Part shown: in pieces, positions 35,317 to 43,865 of the stretch
Numbering within the stretch: position 1 is the first letter of the stretch
How the letters are laid out: each line of letters begins with the position of its first letter
NCBI RefSeq assembly: GCF_019218755.1
Contig: NZ_JAHUWZ010000001.1
Span: forward strand, 1,488,001-1,552,000
Length of the DNA: 64,000 nucleotides
Reading direction: 5' to 3'
From: Acidovorax sp. sif1233
GTDB taxonomy: Bacteria > Pseudomonadota > Gammaproteobacteria > Burkholderiales > Burkholderiaceae_C
Made by a program: the position numbers and the translations under genes
Notes under the pieces: model-generated
What the model saw: the letters and a program-made list of their open reading frames with translations, nothing else
What the model was told of the DNA's origin: nothing
Database searches by the model: none

Positions 35317-36681
35317 ATGCCGAACGACCAAAAAACCAAACTGCTGGTGGGCTGCGCCGCCGGCTTCTCGGGTGACCGCACCGACGCGGCCTTGCCCGTG
35401 GTGCAGGCGCTCATCGCCAGCGGCCAGCCTGCGGTGCTCATCTTCGAGACCCTCGCCGAGCGCACACTGGCCCTGGCGCAACTGGCGCGCCGCACTGACC
35501 CGGATGCAGGTTATGAACCCCTGCTGGTGGACCTGCTGCGCCCCGTGCTGTCGCAGTGCCTGGCGCACGGCGTGCGCATCGTCAGCAACTTTGGCGCCGC
35601 CAACCCGCACGGCGCCGCGCGCCGCATCCACGCCCTGGCGGCCGAGCTGGGCCTGGCCTCCCCGCGCATTGCCGTACTGCAGGGCGACGACCTGAGCGGA
35701 CCCGAGCACCGCGCGCTGCTGCAAGGCGCCTTGGGTGACGCCATGCCCACGGAGCCCATCGTCAGCGCCAACGCCTACATCGGCGCGCAGGCCATTGCCG
35801 ACGCGCTGCGCGCAGGCGCCGATATCGTGGTGTGTGGCCGTGTGGCCGACCCGTCGCTCGTGCTGGGCCCGGCGCTGGCGCATTACGGCTGGGCCCCGGA
35901 CGACTGGGACCGCCTGGCCCGCGCCACCATGGCCGGGCACCTGCTTGAATGCGGCGCGCAGGTCACGGGCGGCTACTTTGCCGACCCTGGCTACAAGGAT
36001 GTACAAGGCTTGGCGCAACTGGGCTATCCCATCGCCGAGATCGATGCCGACGGCCACTGCACCATCACCAAGCCGTCCGGCACCGGGGGGCGCATCGACG
36101 AGCGCACCGTCAAGGAGCAACTGCTGTACGAGCTGCACGACCCTGCGGCCTACCTCACGCCCGACGTGGTGGCCGATATCACCCAGGCCCGCGTGCAGGC
36201 CGTGGGCACCGACGCCGTGCGGCTGGAAGGCGTGCAGGGCCATGCCCGGCCCGCCACGCTCAAGGTCAACGTGTGCTTTGAATCCGGCTGGTTCGCCGAG
36301 GGGGAAATCTCCTACGCCGGCCCGCGCGCCGAAGCCCGCGCGCGCCTGGCGGGCGAGGTGCTGCGCGAGCGATTGAGCGGCCTGGGCCCGCTGCGCATCG
36401 ACCTGATCGGCGTGACCAGCATCTTCGGCGACGACACCAGCCGGTGGCTGGACGCCCCTGCAGACGCAGGTGCCCACGCCCGCGATGTGCGCCTGCGCGT
36501 GGCCCTGCAGCACCGCGACCACGCCAGCGCCCAGCGCCTTGTGCGCGAGGTGACCGCGCTCTACACCTGCGGGCCTGCAGGCGGTGGTGGCGTGCGCACC
36601 GCCATGCGCCCGCGCCTGGGCACTGTGTCGTGCCTGGTGCCGCGCGATGCGGTGGCCGTGCGTTTTGAGATGGTGGATTGA
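35317..36681 (+). CDS. AtuA/DUF1446-family protein (acyclic terpene/acyl catabolism)
   Basis: The 454-residue product is a DUF1446 protein of the AtuA family: the N-terminal LLVGCAAGFSGDRTDAALPV stretch, ADIVVCGRVADPSLVLGPAL, and GGYFADPGYKDVQGLAQLGYPI are typical. AtuA is required for acyclic terpene use in Pseudomonas, but the biochemical role is not known; many homologues serve other carboxylic-acid pathways. AGGAGACAACGGATTC leads to the ATG at 35317. The 3' end overlaps no other gene; the small AtuA-like gene follows by 14 bases. Confidence 0.85.
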   Translation: MPNDQKTKLLVGCAAGFSGDRTDAALPVVQALIASGQPAVLIFETLAERTLALAQLARRTDPDAGYEPLLVDLLRPVLSQCLAHGVRIVSNFGAANPHGAARRIHALAAELGLASPRIAVLQGDDLSGPEHRALLQGALGDAMPTEPIVSANAYIGAQAIADALRAGADIVVCGRVADPSLVLGPALAHYGWAPDDWDRLARATMAGHLLECGAQVTGGYFADPGYKDVQGLAQLGYPIAEIDADGHCTITKPSGTGGRIDERTVKEQLLYELHDPAAYLTPDVVADITQARVQAVGTDAVRLEGVQGHARPATLKVNVCFESGWFAEGEISYAGPRAEARARLAGEVLRERLSGLGPLRIDLIGVTSIFGDDTSRWLDAPADAGAHARDVRLRVALQHRDHASAQRLVREVTALYTCGPAGGGGVRTAMRPRLGTVSCLVPRDAVAVRFEMVD

Positions 36682-36695
36682 GGAGTACCCACACC

Positions 36696-37058
36696 ATGAC
36701 AACCACCATCACCGTTCCGCTTTATCGAGTTGCTCATAGCCGCACCGGCGACAAGGGCAACCGCTCCAACATCAGCGTCATCGCCTGGCACCCCGCGCTG
36801 TGGGCCGTGCTGGTCGATCAGGTCACCGAAGCGGCGGTAGCGCAGCAATTCGCGCAGCGCCGCCCACGCCAGGTTACGCGTTACCTGCTGCCCCAGTTGC
36901 AGGCCATGAACATCGTTCTGGACGACGTGCTCGACGGTGGCGTGAACGACGCGCTCAACCTCGACAGCCACGGCAAGGCGCTGAGCTACCTGCTGCTCGA
37001 TATGCCCGTCACCGTGCCCGCGCACCTCGCGCCGCACTTTGGCGGTCCCACGGCCTAG
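36696..37058 (+). CDS. AtuA-like small domain protein
   Basis: The 120-residue product (VPLYRVAHSRTGDKGNRSNI at the start, then LLPQLQAMNIVLDDVLDGGV and LNLDSHGKALSYLLLDMPV) is the small C-terminal domain that is often fused to DUF1446 proteins; here it is a separate gene directly downstream, so the pair is split. GAGGAG precedes the ATG at 36696. Its TAG stop codon is formed from the CTAG at the left end of the MITE-like element at 37055. Confidence 0.8.
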   Translation: MTTTITVPLYRVAHSRTGDKGNRSNISVIAWHPALWAVLVDQVTEAAVAQQFAQRRPRQVTRYLLPQLQAMNIVLDDVLDGGVNDALNLDSHGKALSYLLLDMPVTVPAHLAPHFGGPTA

Positions 37059-37326
37059 GGCCTGTTCACACTATTTTTGCCAGATGCGTTGCGAAGCAAA
37101 CAGGCCAGGCGCTAGGCGCCAAACGAAGCTGGGGTGCGGCCCCAGCGAGGATTGGCAACACAGCGGATGGCCTGTTTGCTTCGCAAGCCGAAGGGAAGGC
37201 AACCCCAGCCACGCCACTCGTCGTTGCGTTCCTAGCCAAGGCCCCGGCCTTGGCGTCGTCACGCGCCTAGATTGGCGTGGCTGGGGCTGCCTTCGCAATG
37301 GCAAAAATAGTGTGAACAGGCCCTAG
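37055..37326. mobile_element. MITE-like element with 28-bp terminal inverted repeats
   Basis: Perfect 28-bp terminal inverted repeats (37055-37082 and 37299-37326; the outer end reads CTAGGGCCTGTTCACACT) bound 272 bases with no gene. Internal pairs are 37089-37107 with 37168-37186 (19 bp, perfect), 37198-37216 with 37273-37291 (one mismatch), CTGGGG/CCCCAG at 37129-37145 and CCAAGGCC/GGCCTTGG at 37236-37253. The ends may include a CTAG target duplication, which would fit a YTAR-type IS5-group target, but CTAG is itself palindromic. The element supplies the stop codon of the upstream gene and separates it from the Bug gene. Confidence 0.8.
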
Positions 37327-37371
37327 ACCTCCCCTTTCGCTTTTCCATCCATACCAACACCAGGAGACAAC

Positions 37372-38364
37372 ATGACCCATTCATCCCCCCGCCGCGCTCT
37401 GCTCGCCACTGCCGCCGTAATGGCGCTGTGCGCATTGCACGCCCCTGCTGCGCTGGCCCAGGCGGCCGGTGCCTACCCCGCCAAACCCATCACCTTCGTC
37501 GTGCCATTCGCGGCCGGCAGCGCCACCGACCAGCTGGCGCGCGCGCTGGGCCAGTCCATCACCACTGACACCAAGCAGGCGGTGGTCATCGACAACAAGG
37601 CGGGCGCCAGCGGCATGATCGCGGCGTCGGCCGTGGCCAAGGCTGCGGCGGACGGCTACAGCGTGCTCATCACCACCAACACCACACACGCCGCCAACGA
37701 GCACCTGTACAAAAAGCTCTCGTACGACCCGGTGAAGGACTTCGCGCCCGTGACGGGCCTGGGCAAGGGCGGGCAGGTGCTGGTGGTCAACGCCAGCGCG
37801 CCGTACAAGAACGTGGGCGAGCTGCTGGCCTTTGCCAAGAAGAACCCCGGCAAGCTCAGCTTCGGCAGCGGCAGCTCATCGAGCCGCATGGCGGGCGAGA
37901 TGCTCAAGCAACTGGCGGCGGTGGACATCCTGCACGTGCCCTACAAGAGCAATCCGCTGGCCATCACTGACCTGCTGGGCGGGCAGATCGACCTGATGAT
38001 CACCGACACCTCCACCGGCGTGCCCCAGGTCAAGGCGGGCAAGCTGCGGGCCCTGGGCTACTCCACCCAAAAGCGCAGCGCCCAATTGCCCGATGTGCCC
38101 ACGCTGGACGAAGCCGGTGTGAAGGGCTACGACATGGGCTACTGGTTTGCTGCCTACGTACCGGCGGGCACGCCCGCGCCGGTGGTGGCGCGCCTCAACG
38201 AGCTGCTGACCGCCGCCACCAAGAGCGCCGCGGCCAAGAGCTTCTATGACAACGCCGGCTCCGAAGCCTGGACGACCACGCCGGATGAACTCGCCAAGTT
38301 CCAGGCCGCCGAAACCCAGAAGTGGGGCAAGGTGATCAAGGCCGCCGGTATCGAGGCCGAATAA
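37372..38364 (+). CDS. Bug-type (tripartite tricarboxylate family) substrate-binding protein
   Basis: The 330-residue exported protein has a signal peptide ending ALAQAAGAYP. The Bug signature follows: PAKPITFVVPFAAGSATDQL and VIDNKAGASGMIAA. CAGGAGACAAC directly precedes the ATG, matching the leader of other genes in this window. It is likely the ligand-capture component for the AtuA-type pathway encoded upstream, although the MITE-like element now lies between them. No matching membrane permease gene is present. Confidence 0.92.
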   Translation: MTHSSPRRALLATAAVMALCALHAPAALAQAAGAYPAKPITFVVPFAAGSATDQLARALGQSITTDTKQAVVIDNKAGASGMIAASAVAKAAADGYSVLITTNTTHAANEHLYKKLSYDPVKDFAPVTGLGKGGQVLVVNASAPYKNVGELLAFAKKNPGKLSFGSGSSSSRMAGEMLKQLAAVDILHVPYKSNPLAITDLLGGQIDLMITDTSTGVPQVKAGKLRALGYSTQKRSAQLPDVPTLDEAGVKGYDMGYWFAAYVPAGTPAPVVARLNELLTAATKSAAAKSFYDNAGSEAWTTTPDELAKFQAAETQKWGKVIKAAGIEAE

Positions 38365-38369
38365 GCCAC

Positions 38370-38415
38370 CGGCCCACCCACAGGCTCACCCACCGGGCCG
38401 TTTCATTCCTTTTTT
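38370..38415 (+). terminator. Probable terminator after the Bug gene
   Basis: CGGCCC (38370-38375) pairs with GGGCCG (38395-38400) over a 19-base loop, followed by TTTCATTCCTTTTTT. The stem is only 6 bp but the T-rich tail is good. Confidence 0.5.
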
Positions 38416-38547
38416 GCTTCTCGCAGCCTGCCTTTGCCGGCAGGTCTGGGCGAAGCCTTGCCCGCGCGCGGCGCAACAGACGCTGCCGTTTTGTTCCAGA
38501 GCCGTTCCAGCGGCCCGCACCACCATCCATCCAAGGAGACAGACACC

Positions 38548-40668
38548 ATGAAACCTTTTCGTGCATTCGGAAAACTCGCGCTCACGGCCGCCGCTGCAGC
38601 CGCCATCACGGCCTGCGGGGGGTCCAGCAACGATGCGCCCAAGGGCCCCGCGCTCAAGCTGGCCATCACCGCCACCGAGGCCTTTCCGGGCACCTATGGC
38701 GCCGTGGGCGAATACGAGCGCGTGACCGGCACCATCAGCGGCGAGGTAGACCCCAAGGACCCCAAGAACGCCACCATCCAGGACCTGGCGCTTGCGCCCA
38801 CCAATGCCAACGGCATGGTCGAGTACCAGACCGACTTCGTCATGCTCAAGCCCAGGAACATGGCCAAGGCCAGCGGCGTGCTGCGTTACGACGCACCCAA
38901 CCGCGGCAACATCCTCACGATGCTCAACCCCACGGCCACGCCCAGCGATGCGGTGTACCTGGAGCGTGGCTACGTGATGCTGTATTCGGCCTGGCAGGGC
39001 GATGTGCCCAAAAGCACCGCCGCGCGCCTCACGGTGACGGTGCCCGTGGCCAAGAACAAGGACGGCAGCAGCATCACCGGCCCCTACCGTGCCGAGCTGG
39101 TGCCCACCGCTGCCAGCCCCGCGATGACGCTGCCCGGGGGCGTCTTCAACGGCACCATGATCCCGTACGAGCCCGCCAGCCTGGACAACACCCAGCCCGG
39201 CTACTCGCTCACCCGCCGCGCCAACGAGACCGATGCGCGCGTGTCCGTGCCCGCGAGCGACTGGAAGTTCGCCACCTGCGACACGGGCACCAACGCCTTC
39301 CCTGGCACGCCCAGCCCCACCAGCGTGTGCCTGAAGGGCGGGTTCGACCCAGCCTACCTGTACGAGCTGGTCTACGTCGCCAAGGACCCCAAGGTCATGG
39401 GCGTGGGCCTGGCCGCGTTGCGCGACACCGTGAGCTTCTTTCGCGGCAAGGCGGCCGATTCTGCGGGCACCCCCAACCCGCTGGCTGGCCGCATCACGCA
39501 CACGCTGGGGCAGGGCACCTCGCAGTCGGGCAACGCTATGAAGACCTTTCTGCACCTGGGCTTCAACCAGGCGCTCGATGGCGGCAAGGTGTTCGACGGC
39601 ATGTTCGCCCACGTGGCTGCGCGCCAGACGCACATCAACACCCGCTTTGCCGTGCCCGGTGGCGGCGGCGGCTTGCGCACCGACCACACCGCCTTCGGCC
39701 AGACGGCACCGCGCGGGCTGGACAAGGACTACCAGGACGACATCAGCGGCCGCCAGGGCGGGGTGATGAAGCGCTGCGCGGCCACCAACACCTGTCCCAA
39801 GTTCTTCCTGGGCCTGTCGGGCACCGAGTTCTGGCAGCTGCAGGGCTCGCCCGTGCTGACCGACGCCAACGGCACCAAGGACCTGGTCCAGCCCGAGAAC
39901 GCGCGCATTTACTACTACGCCAGCACCCAGCACGGCGGGGCAGGGGGCACGGCCAGCATTGCCTATGCACCCACGCGCGCCACGTACCCCACGGGCACGG
40001 TGGTGCAGTTCAACGACACCTTCCGTGCGCTGTTCCTCAACCTGGAAGACTGGGTGGTGCGCGGCACGCAGCCGCCCGCCAGCCAAGTGCCCAAGCTGGC
40101 CGACGGCACGCTGGTGCGGCCCGAAGTGCTGGCCTTCCCGGCCATGAAGGGATTGACCTGGGCGGTGGGCGGCGTGCAGACCGCCATTCCTGACTTCAGC
40201 TACCGGGGCGTGTACAACAACTTCCCGCTGTTCGACTTCGGGCCGCAGTACATCCCGCAGGACGAATCGGGCATCGCCACCATCCTGCCCCCGCGCAACC
40301 TGGGCCGCGACTACGCCATCCTGGTGCCGCAGGTCGATGCGTCCACGGGCCTCACCCGCGCTGGTATCCGCAGCGTGGAAGCGCGTGCACCCTTGGGTAC
40401 CAGCATCGAGTTCAACTACGTCGCCACGCCCGGCATCACCGACCTGGCCAACCTCACGGGCAGCTTCATTCCCTTTCACAAGACGCGGGCCGCGCGGCTG
40501 GCGGCGGGCGATGCGCGGCCGTCGCTGGAAGAGCTGTACGGCACACAAGACGGCTACGTGACGGCCGTGACCGAGGCCGCCAACACACTGGTCGCGCAGC
40601 GCCTGCTGCTGCAGCGCGATGCGGACCTGCAGATTGCGCGTGCGAAGGCGGCTGCAGTGCTGCCGTGA
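38548..40668 (+). CDS. Large lipoprotein, alpha/beta-hydrolase (PF20091-type)
   Basis: The 706-residue product has a lipoprotein signal (LTAAAAAAITAC/GGSS) and then the arrangement of the large 'alpha/beta hydrolase domain-containing protein' family: ATEAFPGTYGAVGEYERVTG, later PKVMGVGLAALRDTVSFFRG, then a nucleophile region around GNAMKTFLHLGFNQAL. The nucleophile position is poorly conserved by eye (SQSGNAMK carries the Ser), so activity is uncertain. It is exported and outer-membrane anchored; the substrate is unknown. AAGGAGACAGACACC precedes the ATG at 38548. Confidence 0.75.
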   Translation: MKPFRAFGKLALTAAAAAAITACGGSSNDAPKGPALKLAITATEAFPGTYGAVGEYERVTGTISGEVDPKDPKNATIQDLALAPTNANGMVEYQTDFVMLKPRNMAKASGVLRYDAPNRGNILTMLNPTATPSDAVYLERGYVMLYSAWQGDVPKSTAARLTVTVPVAKNKDGSSITGPYRAELVPTAASPAMTLPGGVFNGTMIPYEPASLDNTQPGYSLTRRANETDARVSVPASDWKFATCDTGTNAFPGTPSPTSVCLKGGFDPAYLYELVYVAKDPKVMGVGLAALRDTVSFFRGKAADSAGTPNPLAGRITHTLGQGTSQSGNAMKTFLHLGFNQALDGGKVFDGMFAHVAARQTHINTRFAVPGGGGGLRTDHTAFGQTAPRGLDKDYQDDISGRQGGVMKRCAATNTCPKFFLGLSGTEFWQLQGSPVLTDANGTKDLVQPENARIYYYASTQHGGAGGTASIAYAPTRATYPTGTVVQFNDTFRALFLNLEDWVVRGTQPPASQVPKLADGTLVRPEVLAFPAMKGLTWAVGGVQTAIPDFSYRGVYNNFPLFDFGPQYIPQDESGIATILPPRNLGRDYAILVPQVDASTGLTRAGIRSVEARAPLGTSIEFNYVATPGITDLANLTGSFIPFHKTRAARLAAGDARPSLEELYGTQDGYVTAVTEAANTLVAQRLLLQRDADLQIARAKAAAVLP

Positions 40669-40762
40669 GGTGATGAGGCCGGGGAGCGGGGGCGGGCGGT
40701 AGGTCTGGTGCTGCCATGCTGCTGGGCGATGGCCCCCTCTCCCCAGCCCCTCTCCCGCAAGA

Positions 40763-40790
40763 GCGAAGGGCGAGGGGCGAGGGGCGAGGG
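40763..40790. repeat. Short tandem repeat, 7-base unit GCGAGGG x4
   Basis: Four head-to-tail copies of a 7-base unit (first copy GCGAAGG, then three GCGAGGG) lie in the spacer after the large lipoprotein gene, next to a CCCCAGCCCCTCTCCC stretch. Too short and not spaced for CRISPR. Confidence 0.7.
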
Positions 40791-40830
40791 GCAAGAATGC
40801 CGCCGTGCGTTCGAGCTCCACGCGAAAATC

Positions 40831-40893
40831 AAGCAAAAACAGCCTGCAGCGCTTGATCCGCCAGTGTCAATAGCTATCAAAAAAGTAGCGTTT
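40831..40893. repeat. Dispersed repeat with ATAGCTATCA palindrome
   Basis: AAGCAAAAACAGCCTGCAGC, then GCTTGATCC and, at 40870-40880, AATAGCTATCA are the same modules as at 34256, 51353 and 56493. It separates two convergent genes. Confidence 0.65.
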
Positions 40894-40896
40894 TAT

Positions 40897-41805
40897 CTAG
40901 CCGGCGCACTGCTGCCACGGCACACCTTCAAACCGCAGCACCAAAAAATCCAGCAGCGCCCGCACCGCGGGCGACAGGTGCCTGCGCGACGGGTACAGCG
41001 CATGGATCGTCATCACCGGCAAGCTCCATGCAGGCAGCACCGCCTGCAGCTCGCCGCGGTGCAGGTAGGGGTTGACCAGGTAGGTGGGCTGCAGCGCGAT
41101 GCCGCCGCCCGCCAGCGCGGCGCGCATGAGGGTGGTGGCCTCGTTGGCGCTGAAGTGGCCTGAGACGCCCACGCGCTCCGTCTCTCCATCGCGGGTCAGC
41201 GTCCATACGCTCTTGCCAAAGTTGGCATAGCTCAGGCAGCGGTGCTGCGCCAGGTCGGCGGGCACCTGCGGTGTGCCATGCGCGGCCAGGTACGTGGGCG
41301 ATGCCACCAGCACCGAATCGCAGCGCGCCAGGGGGCGACCGATGAGCAGCGGGTCGGGCTCGGCGCTGATGCGGATGGCCAGGTCGATGCGTTTTTCCAC
41401 CAGGTTCAACGAGCCCTCGCTCGCGTCCAGATCAATCTTGAGCAGCGGGTGCTGGGCCAGAAAATCCGCAATCGCCGCGCCCATCTGCGCGAACGCGAAC
41501 GACACGCTGCAGGTGATGCGCAGCTGCCCGCGCAGCGCGCCCTCGGTGGTGGTGGCGGTTTCTTCCTCCAGGTCCAGCGACAGCGCCAGCATCTGCTGGC
41601 AACGGCGCAGGCAGTGCTCGCCGGCGTCGGTCAGCGTCACGCTGCGGGTGGTGCGCTGCAAGAGCCGCGCCTGCAGCCACTGCTCCATCTCGCCCACATA
41701 GCGCGTGACCATGGCGCGCGACATCTCCAGCCGGTCGGCCGTGGCGCTGAAGCTGCCGCTGGTGGCCACTTCCACAAACACCCGCATGGCGGTCAGGCGG
41801 TCCAT
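40897..41805 (-). CDS. LysR-family transcriptional regulator
   Basis: The 302-residue regulator begins with MDRLTAMRVFVEVATSGSFS and the HTH ATADRLEMSRAMVTRYVGEM. It is divergent from the MBL-fold gene at 41934. Its start codon overlaps the left arm of a palindromic operator at 41804-41831, which suggests it can repress itself. Probable target: the 41934-43811 gene set. Confidence 0.92.
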   Translation of the reverse strand: MDRLTAMRVFVEVATSGSFSATADRLEMSRAMVTRYVGEMEQWLQARLLQRTTRSVTLTDAGEHCLRRCQQMLALSLDLEEETATTTEGALRGQLRITCSVSFAFAQMGAAIADFLAQHPLLKIDLDASEGSLNLVEKRIDLAIRISAEPDPLLIGRPLARCDSVLVASPTYLAAHGTPQVPADLAQHRCLSYANFGKSVWTLTRDGETERVGVSGHFSANEATTLMRAALAGGGIALQPTYLVNPYLHRGELQAVLPAWSLPVMTIHALYPSRRHLSPAVRALLDFLVLRFEGVPWQQCAG

Positions 41806-41831
41806 ATTTGCTCTATTGGTGCAACAAATAT
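41804..41831. promoter_or_regulatory. LysR-type operator overlapping the regulator start
   Basis: ATATTTG (41804-41810) and CAAATAT (41825-41831) are perfect inverted arms with 14 bases between them; the left arm overlaps the minus-strand ATG of the LysR gene. Confidence 0.65.
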
Positions 41832-41933
41832 GCGCATTTTATGGGGTTTATTGGATCGATTGGCGCAAATAAACTTCGCTTCGACATCAACGCCAACCCC
41901 TCACAACCCCTTCAACACACTGGAGAAACCGCC

Positions 41934-42800
41934 ATGTTCCGCACCACCCTCATCGCCGCCACCCTCGCCGTCGCCTTCACTGGCGCCCAGGCTGCCCAGC
42001 CTCTGCAGGTCAAGGTCTACAACGCCGACGGCAACAGCTTCAACGTCAACTCCACCCTGGTCTATGGCGAGAAGGAAGCCATGGTCATCGACGCCGGCTT
42101 CACCCGCGCCGACGCGCTGCGCATTGCCGCCAACGTGCTCGACACCGGCAAGGAGCTGAAAACCATCTACGTGAGCCAGGCCGACCCCGACTACTACTTC
42201 GGCGTGGAAACGCTGAAGGAAATCTTCCCCAGGGCCGACGTGGTGACCACGCCCGCCGTGCTGGAGAAGATCAACGCCAAGCTGGCCACCAAGCTCTCGT
42301 TCTGGGGCCCCAAGATGGGCGCCAACGCACCGCGCACGCCCGTGCTGCCCAAGGCCCTTGCGGGCAACACGCTGAACGTGGACGGCCAGGCGGTCGAGAT
42401 CCGTGGCACCACGGGCCTGCTGGCGCACCGCCCGTATGCGTGGATCCCGTCCATCAAGGCCGTCGTGGGCAACATCGCGGTGTCGGGCTCCAACACCCAT
42501 GTGTGGACGGCCGATACGCAAACCGTGGCCGAGCGCAGCGCCTGGGTGGCCCAGCTCGACGAAATGGCCGCCCTGCAGCCCACCGTGGTCGTGCCCGGCC
42601 ACATGCCCGCCGGTGGCACGCTCGATGCTGCCAACATCACCTACACCAAGGGCTACCTGCAGGCCTTCGAGAAGCATGCCGCGGCCACCAAGACCAGCGC
42701 CGAACTCATCGACGCGATGAAGAAGGCCTACCCCGCCGCGCCCATGGGCCTGTCGCTGGACATCGGCGCCAAGGTCAACAAGGGCGAGATGAAGTGGTAA
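41934..42800 (+). CDS. Exported metallo-beta-lactamase-fold protein with altered metal site
   Basis: The 288-residue product has a signal peptide (TLIAATLAVAFTGAQA/AQP) and an MBL fold: FNVNSTLVYGEKEAMVIDAG and TIYVSQADPDYYFGVETL. At the site of the usual HxHxDH this protein reads S-Q-A-D-P-D-Y, so the first two ligands are Gln and Asp and the final His is Tyr. The later His in VVPGHMP is kept. It may be a non-canonical or inactive member. TGGAGAAACC precedes the ATG at 41934. Divergent from the LysR gene at 40897 and followed by two same-strand genes. Confidence 0.8.
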   Translation: MFRTTLIAATLAVAFTGAQAAQPLQVKVYNADGNSFNVNSTLVYGEKEAMVIDAGFTRADALRIAANVLDTGKELKTIYVSQADPDYYFGVETLKEIFPRADVVTTPAVLEKINAKLATKLSFWGPKMGANAPRTPVLPKALAGNTLNVDGQAVEIRGTTGLLAHRPYAWIPSIKAVVGNIAVSGSNTHVWTADTQTVAERSAWVAQLDEMAALQPTVVVPGHMPAGGTLDAANITYTKGYLQAFEKHAAATKTSAELIDAMKKAYPAAPMGLSLDIGAKVNKGEMKW

Positions 42801-42875
42801 GCCACCCACCGGCTGGCCTGCAACCCTCTGAGGGGGCATGCAGGCAGCCACTGTTTGTTTGAAAGGAACCAGATC

Positions 42876-43151
42876 GTGACCTCGCACCCTCTCCAGCCCA
42901 TCCTGCAGCACCTGCACGCCGGCCGCTGGAACGCGGCGCACGACCTGGTGCAGCACGACGGCTCGATGCTGGCGGCCTGGCTGCACGGCATCCTGCATCT
43001 GCAGGAAGGCGACCTAGAAGACGCCGAGAACTGGTACGACCGGGCCGGCCGCCATTTCCGCAGCCGGGGCACGCTGGCTGAAGAGCTGGCGCTTTTCGAG
43101 GCCGCGCTTGCCACCTCCGCACATCCCCCCACCCACCCTGAAAGCCCCTGA
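42876..43151 (+). CDS. Small hypothetical protein, tetratricopeptide-like
   Basis: About 91 residues. The pattern RWNAAHDLVQHD and LHLQEGDLEDAENWYDRAGR resembles one to two degenerate tetratricopeptide helices. The GTG at 42876 has AAAGGA eight bases upstream; an upstream TTG at 42855 is less likely. It is 75 bases after the MBL gene and three bases before the DsbA-like gene, so the three are probably one operon. The function is unknown. Confidence 0.65.
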   Translation: MTSHPLQPILQHLHAGRWNAAHDLVQHDGSMLAAWLHGILHLQEGDLEDAENWYDRAGRHFRSRGTLAEELALFEAALATSAHPPTHPESP

Positions 43152-43154
43152 TCC

Positions 43155-43811
43155 ATGTTCGCCATCTCCGTGACCTATCTGTTCGACCCCCTGTGCGGCT
43201 GGTGCTACGCCGCCGCTCCCGCGCTGAAACACCTGCAGGGCGTGGACGGCGTCCAGGTCTCGCTCGCGCCCACGGGCCTGTTTGCAGGCGCTGGCGCACG
43301 GCCCATGGACGCGGAATTCGCCGCCTATGCATGGAGCAACGACCAGCGCATCCAGCAGCTCACAGGGCAGCCTTTCACGCAGGCCTATCGCGACCACATT
43401 CTGGGCGCGGCGGATGGCCGCTTCGATTCGGGCCCCGCCACGCTGGCGCTGACCGCCGTGGCCCGGACCGCGCCCGGGCGCGAGCTGGAGGCACTGCACG
43501 CGCTGCAGCACGCCCGCTACGTGGACGGCCGCGATACCGCCGAACCCGGGGTGCTGGCCGATGTGCTCACCGCCCTGGGCTTGAGCGACGCCGCCGCGCT
43601 CACACGGGGGCCCGATGCGGCGGCACTGCGCAAGCTGCTGGCCGAGCGCGTGGCCCAGGCCCAGTCCATGCTGCGCGCCGTGGGCGCGCGGGGTGTGCCG
43701 CAACTGGTGGTCGCGGGGCAGGGCGGTGCGCTGCGCCTGCTCGGTGGCGATGCGCTGCTGGGGCCGCGTGAGCGGTTGGTTGATCTGGTGCGGGCGGCTG
43801 CCGCGGCCTGA
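43155..43811 (+). CDS. DsbA-family thiol-disulfide protein
   Basis: The 218-residue protein has the thioredoxin-like motif C14-G-W-C17 (DPLCGWCYAAAPALK) near the N-terminus. A cis-proline region GVPQLVV and the helical insertion of the DsbA/FrnE group (residues 60-170) follow. There is no signal peptide, so it is probably cytoplasmic, like FrnE-type oxidoreductases. It starts three bases after the small tetratricopeptide-like gene. It may act on redox-sensitive partners in that operon; no substrate is identifiable. Confidence 0.87.
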   Translation: MFAISVTYLFDPLCGWCYAAAPALKHLQGVDGVQVSLAPTGLFAGAGARPMDAEFAAYAWSNDQRIQQLTGQPFTQAYRDHILGAADGRFDSGPATLALTAVARTAPGRELEALHALQHARYVDGRDTAEPGVLADVLTALGLSDAAALTRGPDAAALRKLLAERVAQAQSMLRAVGARGVPQLVVAGQGGALRLLGGDALLGPRERLVDLVRAAAAA

Positions 43812-43865
43812 TGGCCGCCCCCCGCCTGATGCTGGCGGGCAGCCCCGTGCGCACGGCGCCCCGGT

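Noticed and set aside
37055..37326. A complete insertion sequence
   Set aside because: The 272 bases contain no transposase frame; the long inverted repeats fit a non-autonomous element instead.
40763..40790. A possible CRISPR-like array
   Set aside because: Only four contiguous 7-base units with no spacers; no cas genes in the window.
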